This document shows, piece after piece, positions 1 to 6,866 of a stretch of DNA of 64,000 nt. The notes beneath the pieces were generated by a model, which had not been told where the DNA came from, did not search any database, and was given only the letters and a program-made list of their open reading frames with translations. Source of the stretch: Caldilinea sp. CFX5 (GTDB lineage: Bacteria; Chloroflexota; Anaerolineae; Caldilineales; Caldilineaceae); assembly GCA_021405325.1 (NCBI GenBank), contig QWII01000032.1, forward strand, positions 28,428 through 92,427. Direction: 5' to 3'. The position numbers were made by a program, and so were the translations under genes. How positions within the stretch are numbered: position 1 is the stretch's first letter; each line of letters opens with the position of its first letter.

Positions 1-556
1 TCCAGGCGTGCCAGATGTCGTAGTGGGTAATGGCGACCGTGCCGGCTTTGACAATCAGGGGGACTTGCGCCTTGAAATTCATATAGCTGCCCATCTGGGT
101 CGAGGGCGTATTGTGATATTGGGTGCCGGGCAGCACGATGGTCGGTCCCATCTCTTCGGTCACATCCTGGGGGTAGTACATGCCTAACAGCACCTGAATC
201 TGGTGGTGCCGCACATTGACGCCATCCTGATGCCAATGGCCGCCCCGGTCGCCCGGTCGTGTGTAGTGGCAGTGGCGATGGGAATTCATCGTGTAATCCG
301 CGCCCAAGAGGCTGATCAGCGCGCCGCGCACTGCCGGATCGGCATAGACTTTGTAGAGATCCGGCACGCGATCCAGAATCTCATCGCCGGGGTTGCGGCC
401 CAATTCGGCAAAGACTGCGTCGATCTTTTCACAAATCGACGCATGAAAAGCGGCGGGAAAGTCGGTGTTGACCAACATGTAGCCGTCGATGATAAACTTT
501 TCTACCTGGGCATCGGTCAACAAGTACCGTGAATCAATTGTAGTCGCTTCAGCCAT
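1..556 (-). CDS. Phytanoyl-CoA dioxygenase (PhyH) family protein, C-terminus off the window
   Basis: Reading the minus strand from an ATG at 556 gives 185 residues open to the window edge, so the C-terminus is missing. The Fe(II)-binding HxD motif is visible as HWHQDG (His109, Asp111), preceded by a YTRPGDRGG stretch. The distal His and the 2-oxoglutarate-binding Arg would lie off the edge. The family comprises Fe(II)/2-oxoglutarate oxygenases that hydroxylate small molecules; the substrate here cannot be told. The start overlaps the stop of the upstream 133-residue gene by 8 bp, so the two are probably translationally coupled. A second PhyH gene lies at 10.9-11.9 kb. Confidence 0.85.
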   Translation of the reverse strand, partial: MAEATTIDSRYLLTDAQVEKFIIDGYMLVNTDFPAAFHASICEKIDAVFAELGRNPGDEILDRVPDLYKVYADPAVRGALISLLGADYTMNSHRHCHYTRPGDRGGHWHQDGVNVRHHQIQVLLGMYYPQDVTEEMGPTIVLPGTQYHNTPSTQMGSYMNFKAQVPLIVKAGTVAITHYDIWHAW

Positions 557-950
557 TGACCACCTCTTCTAGCTTTTGCAGGACAAATTCATAACCAACA
601 TAACTCAACTCCCGATCATCATAAGGCGCCATCAGGTTGGGAAAGTGGATCACCTGCCAGCCATCGACAATCGCATCATGCACCGTTTCATAAGGCCAGT
701 CGGTGCGCGTGCGCAACGTGTCACAGCCGCCGCGTACCGGTTCATGCTGCGCCATCCCGATAATCGCCGCCGTGATCGACGGCGCCCGCGTGTGCAGATA
801 GAGCAACCGTTGGCGCGGCCTTGCCTGCTGCACGATCTGCTGTAACCCCTGTAGATCCGCTTGGGTCACGCCGCTCGACGCGGTTTTCCCTTCGGCTGCG
901 GCCAACCACTGGCTAACCGCCTGTTGTAAAGATGTCACTGTTTTCTCCAT
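549..950 (-). CDS. Small protein of unknown function coupled to a PhyH dioxygenase
   Basis: A 133-residue ORF starting MEKTVTSLQQAV. I do not recognise a family. It has no signal peptide or membrane segment; the N-terminal half looks helical and the C-terminal half contains a DGWQVIHFPNLMAPYDDREL stretch that suggests a compact soluble domain. Its stop overlaps the start of the PhyH gene by 8 bp and it follows the dehydrogenase gene by about 110 bp on the same strand, so the three may form one catabolic operon. The amino-acid composition looks normal for a real protein, but there is no motif to assign function. Confidence 0.6.
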   Translation of the reverse strand: MEKTVTSLQQAVSQWLAAAEGKTASSGVTQADLQGLQQIVQQARPRQRLLYLHTRAPSITAAIIGMAQHEPVRGGCDTLRTRTDWPYETVHDAIVDGWQVIHFPNLMAPYDDRELSYVGYEFVLQKLEEVVNG

Positions 951-1032
951 TTACTCTATCATTGCTAGGTCTTGATCAAGGCTTGCCAACATGGCCAGCC
1001 AGGCGTGATGCCGGGCGGCCAGTTGGTCAACA

Positions 1033-1064
1033 ACCCAATTACCCAATCATCGAATCACCAATCG
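1033..1064. repeat. 8-bp word tract abutting the stop codon of the Ldh_2 gene
   Basis: Four consecutive 8-bp units (acccaatt, acccaatc, atcgaatc, accaatcg) end exactly where the TAA stop of the dehydrogenase gene begins at 1065-1067. There is no clear inverted partner. It belongs with the other period-8 tracts of this window (6.2, 13.3, 37.0, 46.0 and 52.1 kb). Confidence 0.5.
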
Positions 1065-2075
1065 TTACTCCCACGGCAACGGCACACCCAACCGCTCACT
1101 CGCCGCCCGAATATTTTCCTGTTCCATCTCGCCGTAGCGGATGCCTTCGGTGCGATGTTTGGCGAGGATCTCCTCTTCGACAGCGCCGGGTAGGCGGGCG
1201 CGATCATAGCCGGGCATGGGGCGGTAATGTTTTTCCACATCACGTACCAGGCGGTCACTTTCGGCGCGGAAGACTTCTTCCGGCACAACGCTGCCGATGT
1301 TGATCGCCAGCACCATGCCGCCGTGCCGTGCCGCCGGCCAGCGGTTCCAGCTTTCGTCAGAGAGGGTGAAGCCGGTCAAGCCGCCACCCATCAACGTCGC
1401 CACCGCGCCATAGCCGACGCTCTTAAAAAAGGCCGCCGGGATCATGGAAAAGAGCGCTTCAAAGTCCGGCCCGCGCTGGTAATCGGCCAGGATACAGGTG
1501 GCGGCGTCCAGCACCACGGGCGGCTCTTCGCCGCCGGGCAGGGCAAAGCAGATGGGCGGGTTGCCAAAGTAGCCCAGGTGCGCATCAGGGTTGGGACCGC
1601 CGCCGTCGGTCTTCTGTTGCCCCTGGTTGCGATAACCCTGGACCGAAAAGCCGATACAGCCCTGTTCCATGCACATGCGCGCATAGTGACCGGCAGAACC
1701 GTAGTGACCAATATAACGCACCAACCCCATGCCCATGCCGACTTCCTTGGCTTTGGCAATGGCGTGGTGGGTGGCCTGCACCATCGGCCAGTAACCGAGT
1801 GTGCCGTCGCCTTCGATGACAACGGCGGTGGGCGTTTCATGCACCAGTTGGATGTTGGGTTGGGGATTGAGTTTGCCTTCAGCAAAGGAACGGGTATAGC
1901 CGTTGACGGTGCGCGTGCCGTGGCTGCGCACCCCGCGCAGATCCGAGTTGACCAGCAAGCGGCTGATGGTAGCGGCGTGTTCATGGCTCAGGCCGACTTT
2001 TTGGAAGCAGGCCGTGGCAAAGGCGAGCAGCCGTTCTTCTTGCACCTGGATAAATGACTCCGGTGGGCGATTCAT
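1065..2075 (-). CDS. Malate/L-lactate dehydrogenase (Ldh_2) family oxidoreductase
   Basis: 336 residues, the normal length of the Ldh_2 family (malate, lactate, ureidoglycolate and 2,3-diketogulonate dehydrogenases), NAD(P)-dependent enzymes with a fold unlike classical LDH. Family features are the DLRGVRSHGTRT segment near residue 50, the GDGTLGYWP and VRYIGHYGSAGHYAR stretches, and a C-terminal GYDRARLPG-like substrate/cofactor loop. AAAGG lies upstream of the ATG. The exact 2-oxoacid substrate is not readable. The downstream small gene and PhyH gene suggest a role in degrading a hydroxylated small molecule. Confidence 0.85.
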   Translation of the reverse strand: MNRPPESFIQVQEERLLAFATACFQKVGLSHEHAATISRLLVNSDLRGVRSHGTRTVNGYTRSFAEGKLNPQPNIQLVHETPTAVVIEGDGTLGYWPMVQATHHAIAKAKEVGMGMGLVRYIGHYGSAGHYARMCMEQGCIGFSVQGYRNQGQQKTDGGGPNPDAHLGYFGNPPICFALPGGEEPPVVLDAATCILADYQRGPDFEALFSMIPAAFFKSVGYGAVATLMGGGLTGFTLSDESWNRWPAARHGGMVLAINIGSVVPEEVFRAESDRLVRDVEKHYRPMPGYDRARLPGAVEEEILAKHRTEGIRYGEMEQENIRAASERLGVPLPWE

Positions 2076-2166
2076 GGAATGACCTTTCTATGGATACAGA
2101 ATGATGCTTTGGGGAGGTACCTATAGATCGTACAATCCATCGGTGGCTGTGCGCAAATCGCGGAAA

Positions 2167-3738
2167 TCAGCTACTCTTTTGTCCGTCGGGGTCACTTTTC
2201 CAGCCGACAATTTTGCGTTGGTTGCTGTCAAAGTTGGCCCCGACTAGGGTGATCGGTTTGCCCTTGAGTGCGTACTTCTGGTGGTAGGCGCTGTCTTTGA
2301 TCTGCTGTAGGGCGGTATCAGCGTCCTTATCTAGCTTGAACTCAAAGAGAAAGATATGGTCCGCCAACTCAATGACGGCATCGATCCGCCCTTGCCCGGT
2401 CTTGACTTCAGCGCTGACCTGCATGCCAAGCATGAGGAAGATCGGGTAGAAAATGGTCTGGTAATATTTCTCCTGTTTCAAATGTAAATCATAATCGATG
2501 TTGGCAAAGAAACTATCCAGTGTGGTAAAGAACCGAGCAAAATCACGCATCTCCAGCGACCGCACCAGTTGCTGCAGATGACCGCGGGCGAAGGTGCGTT
2601 CCAGGTTGCTGAACTCACTGAGGAGGTAAGTGATAAAGGCATGTTCTACTTCATAGTTGGGATAATCCAGCGTGTAGATCAGATTTTCTTGCTGCTGATA
2701 GGTGCCTTTGATGGTCAAATAACCGGTTTGGAAAAGCAAAGGGACAATCGCTAGACTTTCAATTTCGTAGCTACTAAAATCAATTTCGGCAACGTCAAGT
2801 TGCGTCAGTTGGGCAATTTCATAACCACGGTCACGGATCAGCTTGATGAGAAAAGTGGGGGTCCCACTCTCGAACCAGAAGTTGGCAAAGCCTTGTTCCT
2901 TGAAAAAAAGCAGGGTGGAATAGGGGTTATAAACATTAACCGCGTTGCGGGCAAAGCAAAAACCGTTATACCAGTATCGCATCCGTTGGCCCACAATTGT
3001 TTCCGTCCAGCCGTTTGCCTGGGCGAAGGCGGCAATATAGGCTTGAAAATAGTGCTGTAACTCAACTTCGGTAATTCCTAGCGCCGCAGCAAAGGTCGGG
3101 CGTAAACTGATGTCTTCAAGGTTGTTCATCGCTGAAAAGACGCCCACGCGTGAAAACTTACTGATACCGGTAATAAAAACAAAGCGAATGGACGCATCCA
3201 TTGCCTTGATCACCGTATAGAAAGCTTTCAAAACTTCGCGTATGCGGATCGCCTCAGCAATATTGTCAATGTTGTCAATAATCGGTTTATCATACTCATC
3301 AATCAGAATGACGACTTGGGTGTTCTGCCCTAACTGACGGATCAAGTTATCAAAGCGACTTTGGTAATCAAAACCGCGCAGGGTTAAGCCATGTTCCAGC
3401 GCGATTTCTTCTACATAATAATCGATTAGTTGCTCAAGTTTAGCGGCGGAATTGACCGTATTACGACTAAAATCAAAGCGAATCACCGGGTGTACTTTCC
3501 AGTTATAATCACTCCCATCGATCCATAGACCACGAAACAGGTCGCGGTTGCCTTTGAAGATTTGTTCTAGGGTGGAGATCATCAAACTCTTGCCAAAACG
3601 CCGGGGGCGCGCCAGAAAATAGACGCCTTTGGTGTAGCGCACCAGTTCATAGAGGTACTGTGTTTTATCAACATACAAGAACCCACCTTCAATAATATCT
3701 TTGAAGGTGGGCGTCGTGGTAGGCAATGGTTTGAGCAT
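2167..3738 (-). CDS. AAA-ATPase-like / PD-(D/E)XK nuclease protein (DUF1703 type)
   Basis: 523 residues from an ATG preceded by AGGAG (an upstream in-frame codon at 3762 lacks this). The N-terminus carries the family signature GGFLYVDKTQYLYELV followed by a Walker-A-like RPRRFGKS and a Walker-B-like ILIDEYDKP, as in AAA-ATPase_like (PF09820). The C-terminus has RIDAVIEL...LFEFKLDKDADTA, the D...ExK core of a PD-(D/E)XK nuclease (PF08011 type). Such proteins are common, often horizontally moved, and of uncertain biological role. It lies just downstream of lanT and is a distant paralogue of the gene at 13.4-15.2 kb; the two bracket the lanthipeptide locus. Confidence 0.85.
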   Translation of the reverse strand: MLKPLPTTTPTFKDIIEGGFLYVDKTQYLYELVRYTKGVYFLARPRRFGKSLMISTLEQIFKGNRDLFRGLWIDGSDYNWKVHPVIRFDFSRNTVNSAAKLEQLIDYYVEEIALEHGLTLRGFDYQSRFDNLIRQLGQNTQVVILIDEYDKPIIDNIDNIAEAIRIREVLKAFYTVIKAMDASIRFVFITGISKFSRVGVFSAMNNLEDISLRPTFAAALGITEVELQHYFQAYIAAFAQANGWTETIVGQRMRYWYNGFCFARNAVNVYNPYSTLLFFKEQGFANFWFESGTPTFLIKLIRDRGYEIAQLTQLDVAEIDFSSYEIESLAIVPLLFQTGYLTIKGTYQQQENLIYTLDYPNYEVEHAFITYLLSEFSNLERTFARGHLQQLVRSLEMRDFARFFTTLDSFFANIDYDLHLKQEKYYQTIFYPIFLMLGMQVSAEVKTGQGRIDAVIELADHIFLFEFKLDKDADTALQQIKDSAYHQKYALKGKPITLVGANFDSNQRKIVGWKSDPDGQKSS

Positions 3739-3825
3739 GGCGATCTCCTGCACCGGCTGCACGCATCACAATCAATCGCGCCTATTGTACCGCAATGCTG
3801 CTGAAAACCCAACCCCTACGCCATT

Positions 3826-6132
3826 CTATTGCGGCTGCGTGCGCACTAATTCGGCATAGAGACCGCCCCGCGCCAACAACTCATCATGGTTGCCCCGCTC
3901 CATAATGCGCCCTTTGTCCAACACCAGAATTAAATCAGCGTTGCGCACTGTGCTCAAGCGATGGGCGATCACCACCTGTGTACAGCCCAGTTGGCGCAGA
4001 TTCTGTTCGATCTGTTGTTCGGTGGCGGTGTCGAGATGGCTGGTCGCTTCGTCGAGCAGGAGAATGGCCGGTTGGTGGGTCAGGGCGCGGGCCAGGGCTA
4101 GCCGTTGCCGTTGCCCGCCGGAGAGACCAGCGCCGCCCTCGGCCACCATTGTCTCGAAATCCATCGGCATGTGGGCGATGTCGCGGTCGATGCAGGCCAG
4201 GCGGGTCGCCGTCAACATCTGCTCCAGCGACAGGTCGTTGCGCCCAAAGGTGAGATTCTGGCGAATCGAGCCACTAAAGAGAAAGACCTCTTGCAACACA
4301 ACGCCCATCTGCCGCCGCAGCGCCTGCCGGTCGAGATCGGCCAGCGCCACGCCATCAAAGCGAAGCGCACCAGCAGTCGGCTCATGCAAGCCCAAGAGCA
4401 GCCGCGCCAGCGTACTCTTGCCCGACCCTGACCGGCCCACAATCGCCACCTTCTGCCCCGGCTTGATCTGCACCGAAACGTCTTGTAACACCGGCGCACT
4501 GTGGCGATCATAGTGGTAGCTGACCTTGTCCAGCTCGATTTTGCCTGTTAAAGTTGGGGCGACGCTGCCGTTCTGTTCCCGTTCGGCTTCCAACACATCG
4601 GTCAACCGGGCCAGATGCGCACCCACCGATTGCAACTGTTGCCCGCTGCTGACCAGTGAATCGAGCGGTGTCAAGAACCCAAGCGCCAGCGCATTCAACG
4701 CCAACATGCTCCCCAAGGTCAGTGAACCGGCCAGCACCTGCTGCGCCCCAATCAAAAGGAGCAAGAGCGGCGCACCGACTTGGAGGCCCTGTAAAAGCGT
4801 CTCTAGCAACGCCGACAACCGCTGTTTTTCCAGCGTGACGCCGAGCGCTTTGTGGTGTAACCCTGTCCAGCGTTGTAAGACCCGTTCTTCGGCCCCCGTC
4901 GCCTTGACCACGTTGATCCCTGCCAGTGCTTCGACCAAATAGGCGTGCGCTTCGGCTTGGGTCGAGAGATGGCGTTGCGCCAGGTCGTGCATCCGGCTGG
5001 TGCTGGTGAGGAGCAACAAAATCTGCACCAGCCCCACGCCCAGCGTCACCAGCCCAAAACTCGGCGCTTGCACCAGGAGGATGAGCAAAAAGGTGATCAC
5101 CAACACGCCATCCATCAGCGCGCTGATTGTCTGGGTGGTGAGCAGTTCGCGCATCATGGTATTGCTGGAAAGGCGCATGAGCAGGTCGCCGGAGGTGCGC
5201 TGCTGATAAAAACGGTAGGGCAGCGCCAGCAGATGTTCGAGAAACCCGACCATCAACCCCGTATCAACATCGGCTTGCAGGCGAATCAAGACCAGCCGGC
5301 GCAAATAACCGACGATCATCTGCATCAAAACCACAGCCACAATTCCGGCGGCCAGCACCGGCACAAAGTCAACCTGCCGCTGTGGCACTACCTGATCGAC
5401 CATCACTTTGGTCAGCCAGGGAAAGGCCATCGCCGCAACTTGAACGGCAATGGTCGCTACCAACGCTTTGACTCCGGCCCGCCACGCGCCGCTGGCGATC
5501 AGCAGCCGCTGGATCTGTTGTTGCCAGATCGTCTTACTGCGTGTCGCACGTTGCCGCTGAAAGGTACTATCCGGTTCCAGCGTAAGCAGGACACCGGTAA
5601 AGCTGCGGTCAAACTCCGCCGCCGTCACTGGGCGACGACCAGCCGCCGGATCGACAATGACTGCCCCGTTTTTGTCCCATCGTTCCAGCACGACAAAATG
5701 TGAGAAATTCCAGTGTAGAATGGCCGGCAACTGAACCCCGACCAGCATGGACGGCTCGCCGCTAAAGGCGCGCACTCGCAAGCCATAGTGACGTGCTGTC
5801 TGGGCAATCGCCAACGCCGTGGCCCCGTCGCGCCCGATGTCCATCTGCTCGCTGACTTCGGTTAACGCCGTGGCGCGACCATAAAAGTTCAGCACCATCG
5901 TCAGACAAGCCGCCCCGCACTGCGTCGTGGTCATTTGCAGAACGACGGGCACCCGCTTGCGGCGGTTTGTCAGCGGGGCAGTCAACACGCCGCCAATGAG
6001 ACCGATAACCAGCCACAAAGTTGCCCAGAAACCACGCCCCGTTGCAGGAGTGCTATGGGCATCGGTGGCGGTGGTGTTGTCATAATGGGCTAAGGCGGCA
6101 GGACGGAAGATCGTGCGTTTGCTGACAGTCAT
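3826..6132 (-). CDS. lanT: Lanthipeptide ABC exporter with C39 leader peptidase (LanT)
   Basis: 768 residues, with the three parts of a peptidase-containing ABC transporter. (1) A C39 cysteine protease domain with catalytic Cys72 in TTTQCGAAC, His145 in SHFVVLE and Asp161 in DPAAG. (2) A six-helix ABC membrane domain at about residues 215-500. (3) An ATPase with Walker A GRSGSGKST near 565, signature LSGGQRQR, Walker B ILLLDEATS and H-loop IAHRLST. It should cleave the LanA leader after the Gly-Gly and export the core. The N-terminus is extended by about 60 residues with a hydrophobic stretch at 35-53 ahead of the protease, which is unusual. GGAG precedes the ATG by 8 bp. It follows lanA1 on the same strand, separated by the hairpin at 6156-6220. 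Confidence 0.95.
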   Translation of the reverse strand: MTVSKRTIFRPAALAHYDNTTATDAHSTPATGRGFWATLWLVIGLIGGVLTAPLTNRRKRVPVVLQMTTTQCGAACLTMVLNFYGRATALTEVSEQMDIGRDGATALAIAQTARHYGLRVRAFSGEPSMLVGVQLPAILHWNFSHFVVLERWDKNGAVIVDPAAGRRPVTAAEFDRSFTGVLLTLEPDSTFQRQRATRSKTIWQQQIQRLLIASGAWRAGVKALVATIAVQVAAMAFPWLTKVMVDQVVPQRQVDFVPVLAAGIVAVVLMQMIVGYLRRLVLIRLQADVDTGLMVGFLEHLLALPYRFYQQRTSGDLLMRLSSNTMMRELLTTQTISALMDGVLVITFLLILLVQAPSFGLVTLGVGLVQILLLLTSTSRMHDLAQRHLSTQAEAHAYLVEALAGINVVKATGAEERVLQRWTGLHHKALGVTLEKQRLSALLETLLQGLQVGAPLLLLLIGAQQVLAGSLTLGSMLALNALALGFLTPLDSLVSSGQQLQSVGAHLARLTDVLEAEREQNGSVAPTLTGKIELDKVSYHYDRHSAPVLQDVSVQIKPGQKVAIVGRSGSGKSTLARLLLGLHEPTAGALRFDGVALADLDRQALRRQMGVVLQEVFLFSGSIRQNLTFGRNDLSLEQMLTATRLACIDRDIAHMPMDFETMVAEGGAGLSGGQRQRLALARALTHQPAILLLDEATSHLDTATEQQIEQNLRQLGCTQVVIAHRLSTVRNADLILVLDKGRIMERGNHDELLARGGLYAELVRTQPQ

Positions 6133-6155
6133 GGTGGAACTCCGGTACTGTTACT

Positions 6156-6220
6156 TGACAAGGTGACAGGGTGACACGGTGAATTTCACCGCTTCACCGT
6201 GTCACCCTGTCACCTTGTCA
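6156..6220. repeat. Iterated-word hairpin between lanA1 and lanT
   Basis: Perfect 28-bp inverted repeat (6156-6183 and 6193-6220) with a 9-nt loop. Each arm is made of 8-bp words gacaaggt, gacagggt, gacacggt. It sits between the lanA1 stop and the lanT start, where lantibiotic operons often have a partial terminator that keeps precursor mRNA in excess. No T-run follows on the minus strand, so readthrough or RNA stabilisation is more likely than full termination. Confidence 0.8.
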
Positions 6221-6251
6221 TGAAGATTGTTTGATACTACCCCATCAACCA

Positions 6252-6476
6252 TTAGCCGATGGTCAGGTCACAACCATACTGCGGGGTGAGAATCTGGCAG
6301 ACCCGACCGCAGGTGCCGGTGAAGTAGCTGCGGCCACCGGCGACCGCCGCCATCTCTTCTTCGGGCAGTTCGACCAAGCCGGCGGGATGTTGGGGCAGAG
6401 CGGCCAGTTCCTCAGCGCTCAGGGTGGCGCGAAATTCAGCATCTTTCCAAGCGCGAATCAGATTCATCGTGTTCAT
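6252..6476 (-). CDS. lanA1: Class II lanthipeptide precursor, copy 1
   Basis: 74 residues from the ATG at 6476, chosen because AAGGAG lies 8 bp upstream; an in-frame GTG nine bases earlier is less likely. The leader (residues 1-48) is mersacidin/lichenicidin-like: NLIRAWKD motif, acidic ELPEEEM segment and a double-glycine AVAGG cleavage site. The 26-residue core begins RSYFTGTCGR and has Ser2, Thr5, Thr7, Thr16, Thr24 and Cys8, Cys12, Cys21, enough for three thioether rings. The mersacidin-type lipid II motif with Glu (CTLTxEC) is absent. The protein is identical to copy 2 at 10254. LanM should dehydrate and cyclise the core, and LanT should cleave and export it. Confidence 0.93.
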   Translation of the reverse strand: MNTMNLIRAWKDAEFRATLSAEELAALPQHPAGLVELPEEEMAAVAGGRSYFTGTCGRVCQILTPQYGCDLTIG

Positions 6477-6550
6477 GATTATCACTCCTTGTGTGTTATT
6501 TATTGACTGTTGTTTTTTGTTGAACGTTTGTGTTTGCGTTCGATGGCTTT

Positions 6551-6556
6551 AGTATA
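6551..6556 (-). promoter_or_regulatory. Putative -10 element of the lanA1 promoter
   Basis: TATACT on the minus strand, about 75 bp upstream of the lanA1 ATG and conserved in the second cassette at 10558-10563. The upstream GTGACG-like -35 is weak, which may mean an activator is needed. Transcription would start near 6544 and give a 5' leader of roughly 65-70 nt. Confidence 0.5.
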
Positions 6557-6681
6557 GCGGAATGCGGCTGTCGTCACGATGGCCTACGCTACGGCGTTCC
6601 TGTGTTCGTGCGCACAGGTGGAGAGGTTGCTAGACTACTGTCGCCATGTCGTTCCTGGCTGGTCAGGTGTGGGGCATCACC

Positions 6682-6752
6682 TATCACCGCGAATCATAGG
6701 ATTAGCGAATCAGCCACGGGTAGATTCGCTAATCCTGTGATTCGCGGTGATA
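6682..6752. repeat. Palindrome with 30-bp arms in lanA cassette A
   Basis: Arms 6682-6711 and 6723-6752 pair with a single mismatch (ATAGG against ACAGG after complementing), around an 11-nt loop reading agccacgggta. The same palindrome with the same flanks occurs at 10689-10759, but there the loop is reverse-complemented. It lies between the lanM terminator and the lanA1 promoter. Confidence 0.9.
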
Positions 6753-6792
6753 TTGGCAGGCTATCCTCCGTCCACTGTCCTCTAGCGCCAAT

Positions 6793-6827
6793 AAAAACGG
6801 CCCCACCCACAATGGATGGAGCCGTTT
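6793..6827 (-). terminator. Intrinsic terminator of lanM
   Basis: On the minus strand a stem starting AAACGGCTCCATCC pairs with GTGGGTGGGGCCGTTT, followed by a T-run, about 40 nt after the lanM stop codon. The same structure is found at 10800-10833 after the PhyH gene, as part of the duplicated cassette. Confidence 0.8.
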
Positions 6828-6866
6828 CCGACAAATCGATTACCCTACTTCCGCTGGCGGCGCACG

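Larger units (their letters stand above)
6252..6827. repeat. Duplicated lanA cassette, copy A
   Basis: About 575 bp, highly similar to 10254-10833. It begins exactly at the lanA stop codon and ends at the outer base of the terminator of the preceding gene, so the unit comprises terminator, palindrome, promoter/5' leader and lanA. Similarity stops sharply at both ends. Coding and non-coding parts are conserved to a similar degree by eye. Confidence 0.92.

Noticed and set aside
1227..2057. 276-residue plus-strand ORF
   Set aside because: Antisense to the clearly coding Ldh_2 dehydrogenase gene; composition is an antisense artefact.
3890..5703. Long plus-strand ORFs across lanT
   Set aside because: They are antisense shadows of the ABC transporter in a GC-rich region; no motif and no RBS.
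6682..6752. MITE insertion explaining the palindrome
   Set aside because: No target-site duplication at the arms, and the flanks are identical in both cassettes, so the palindrome predates the duplication.
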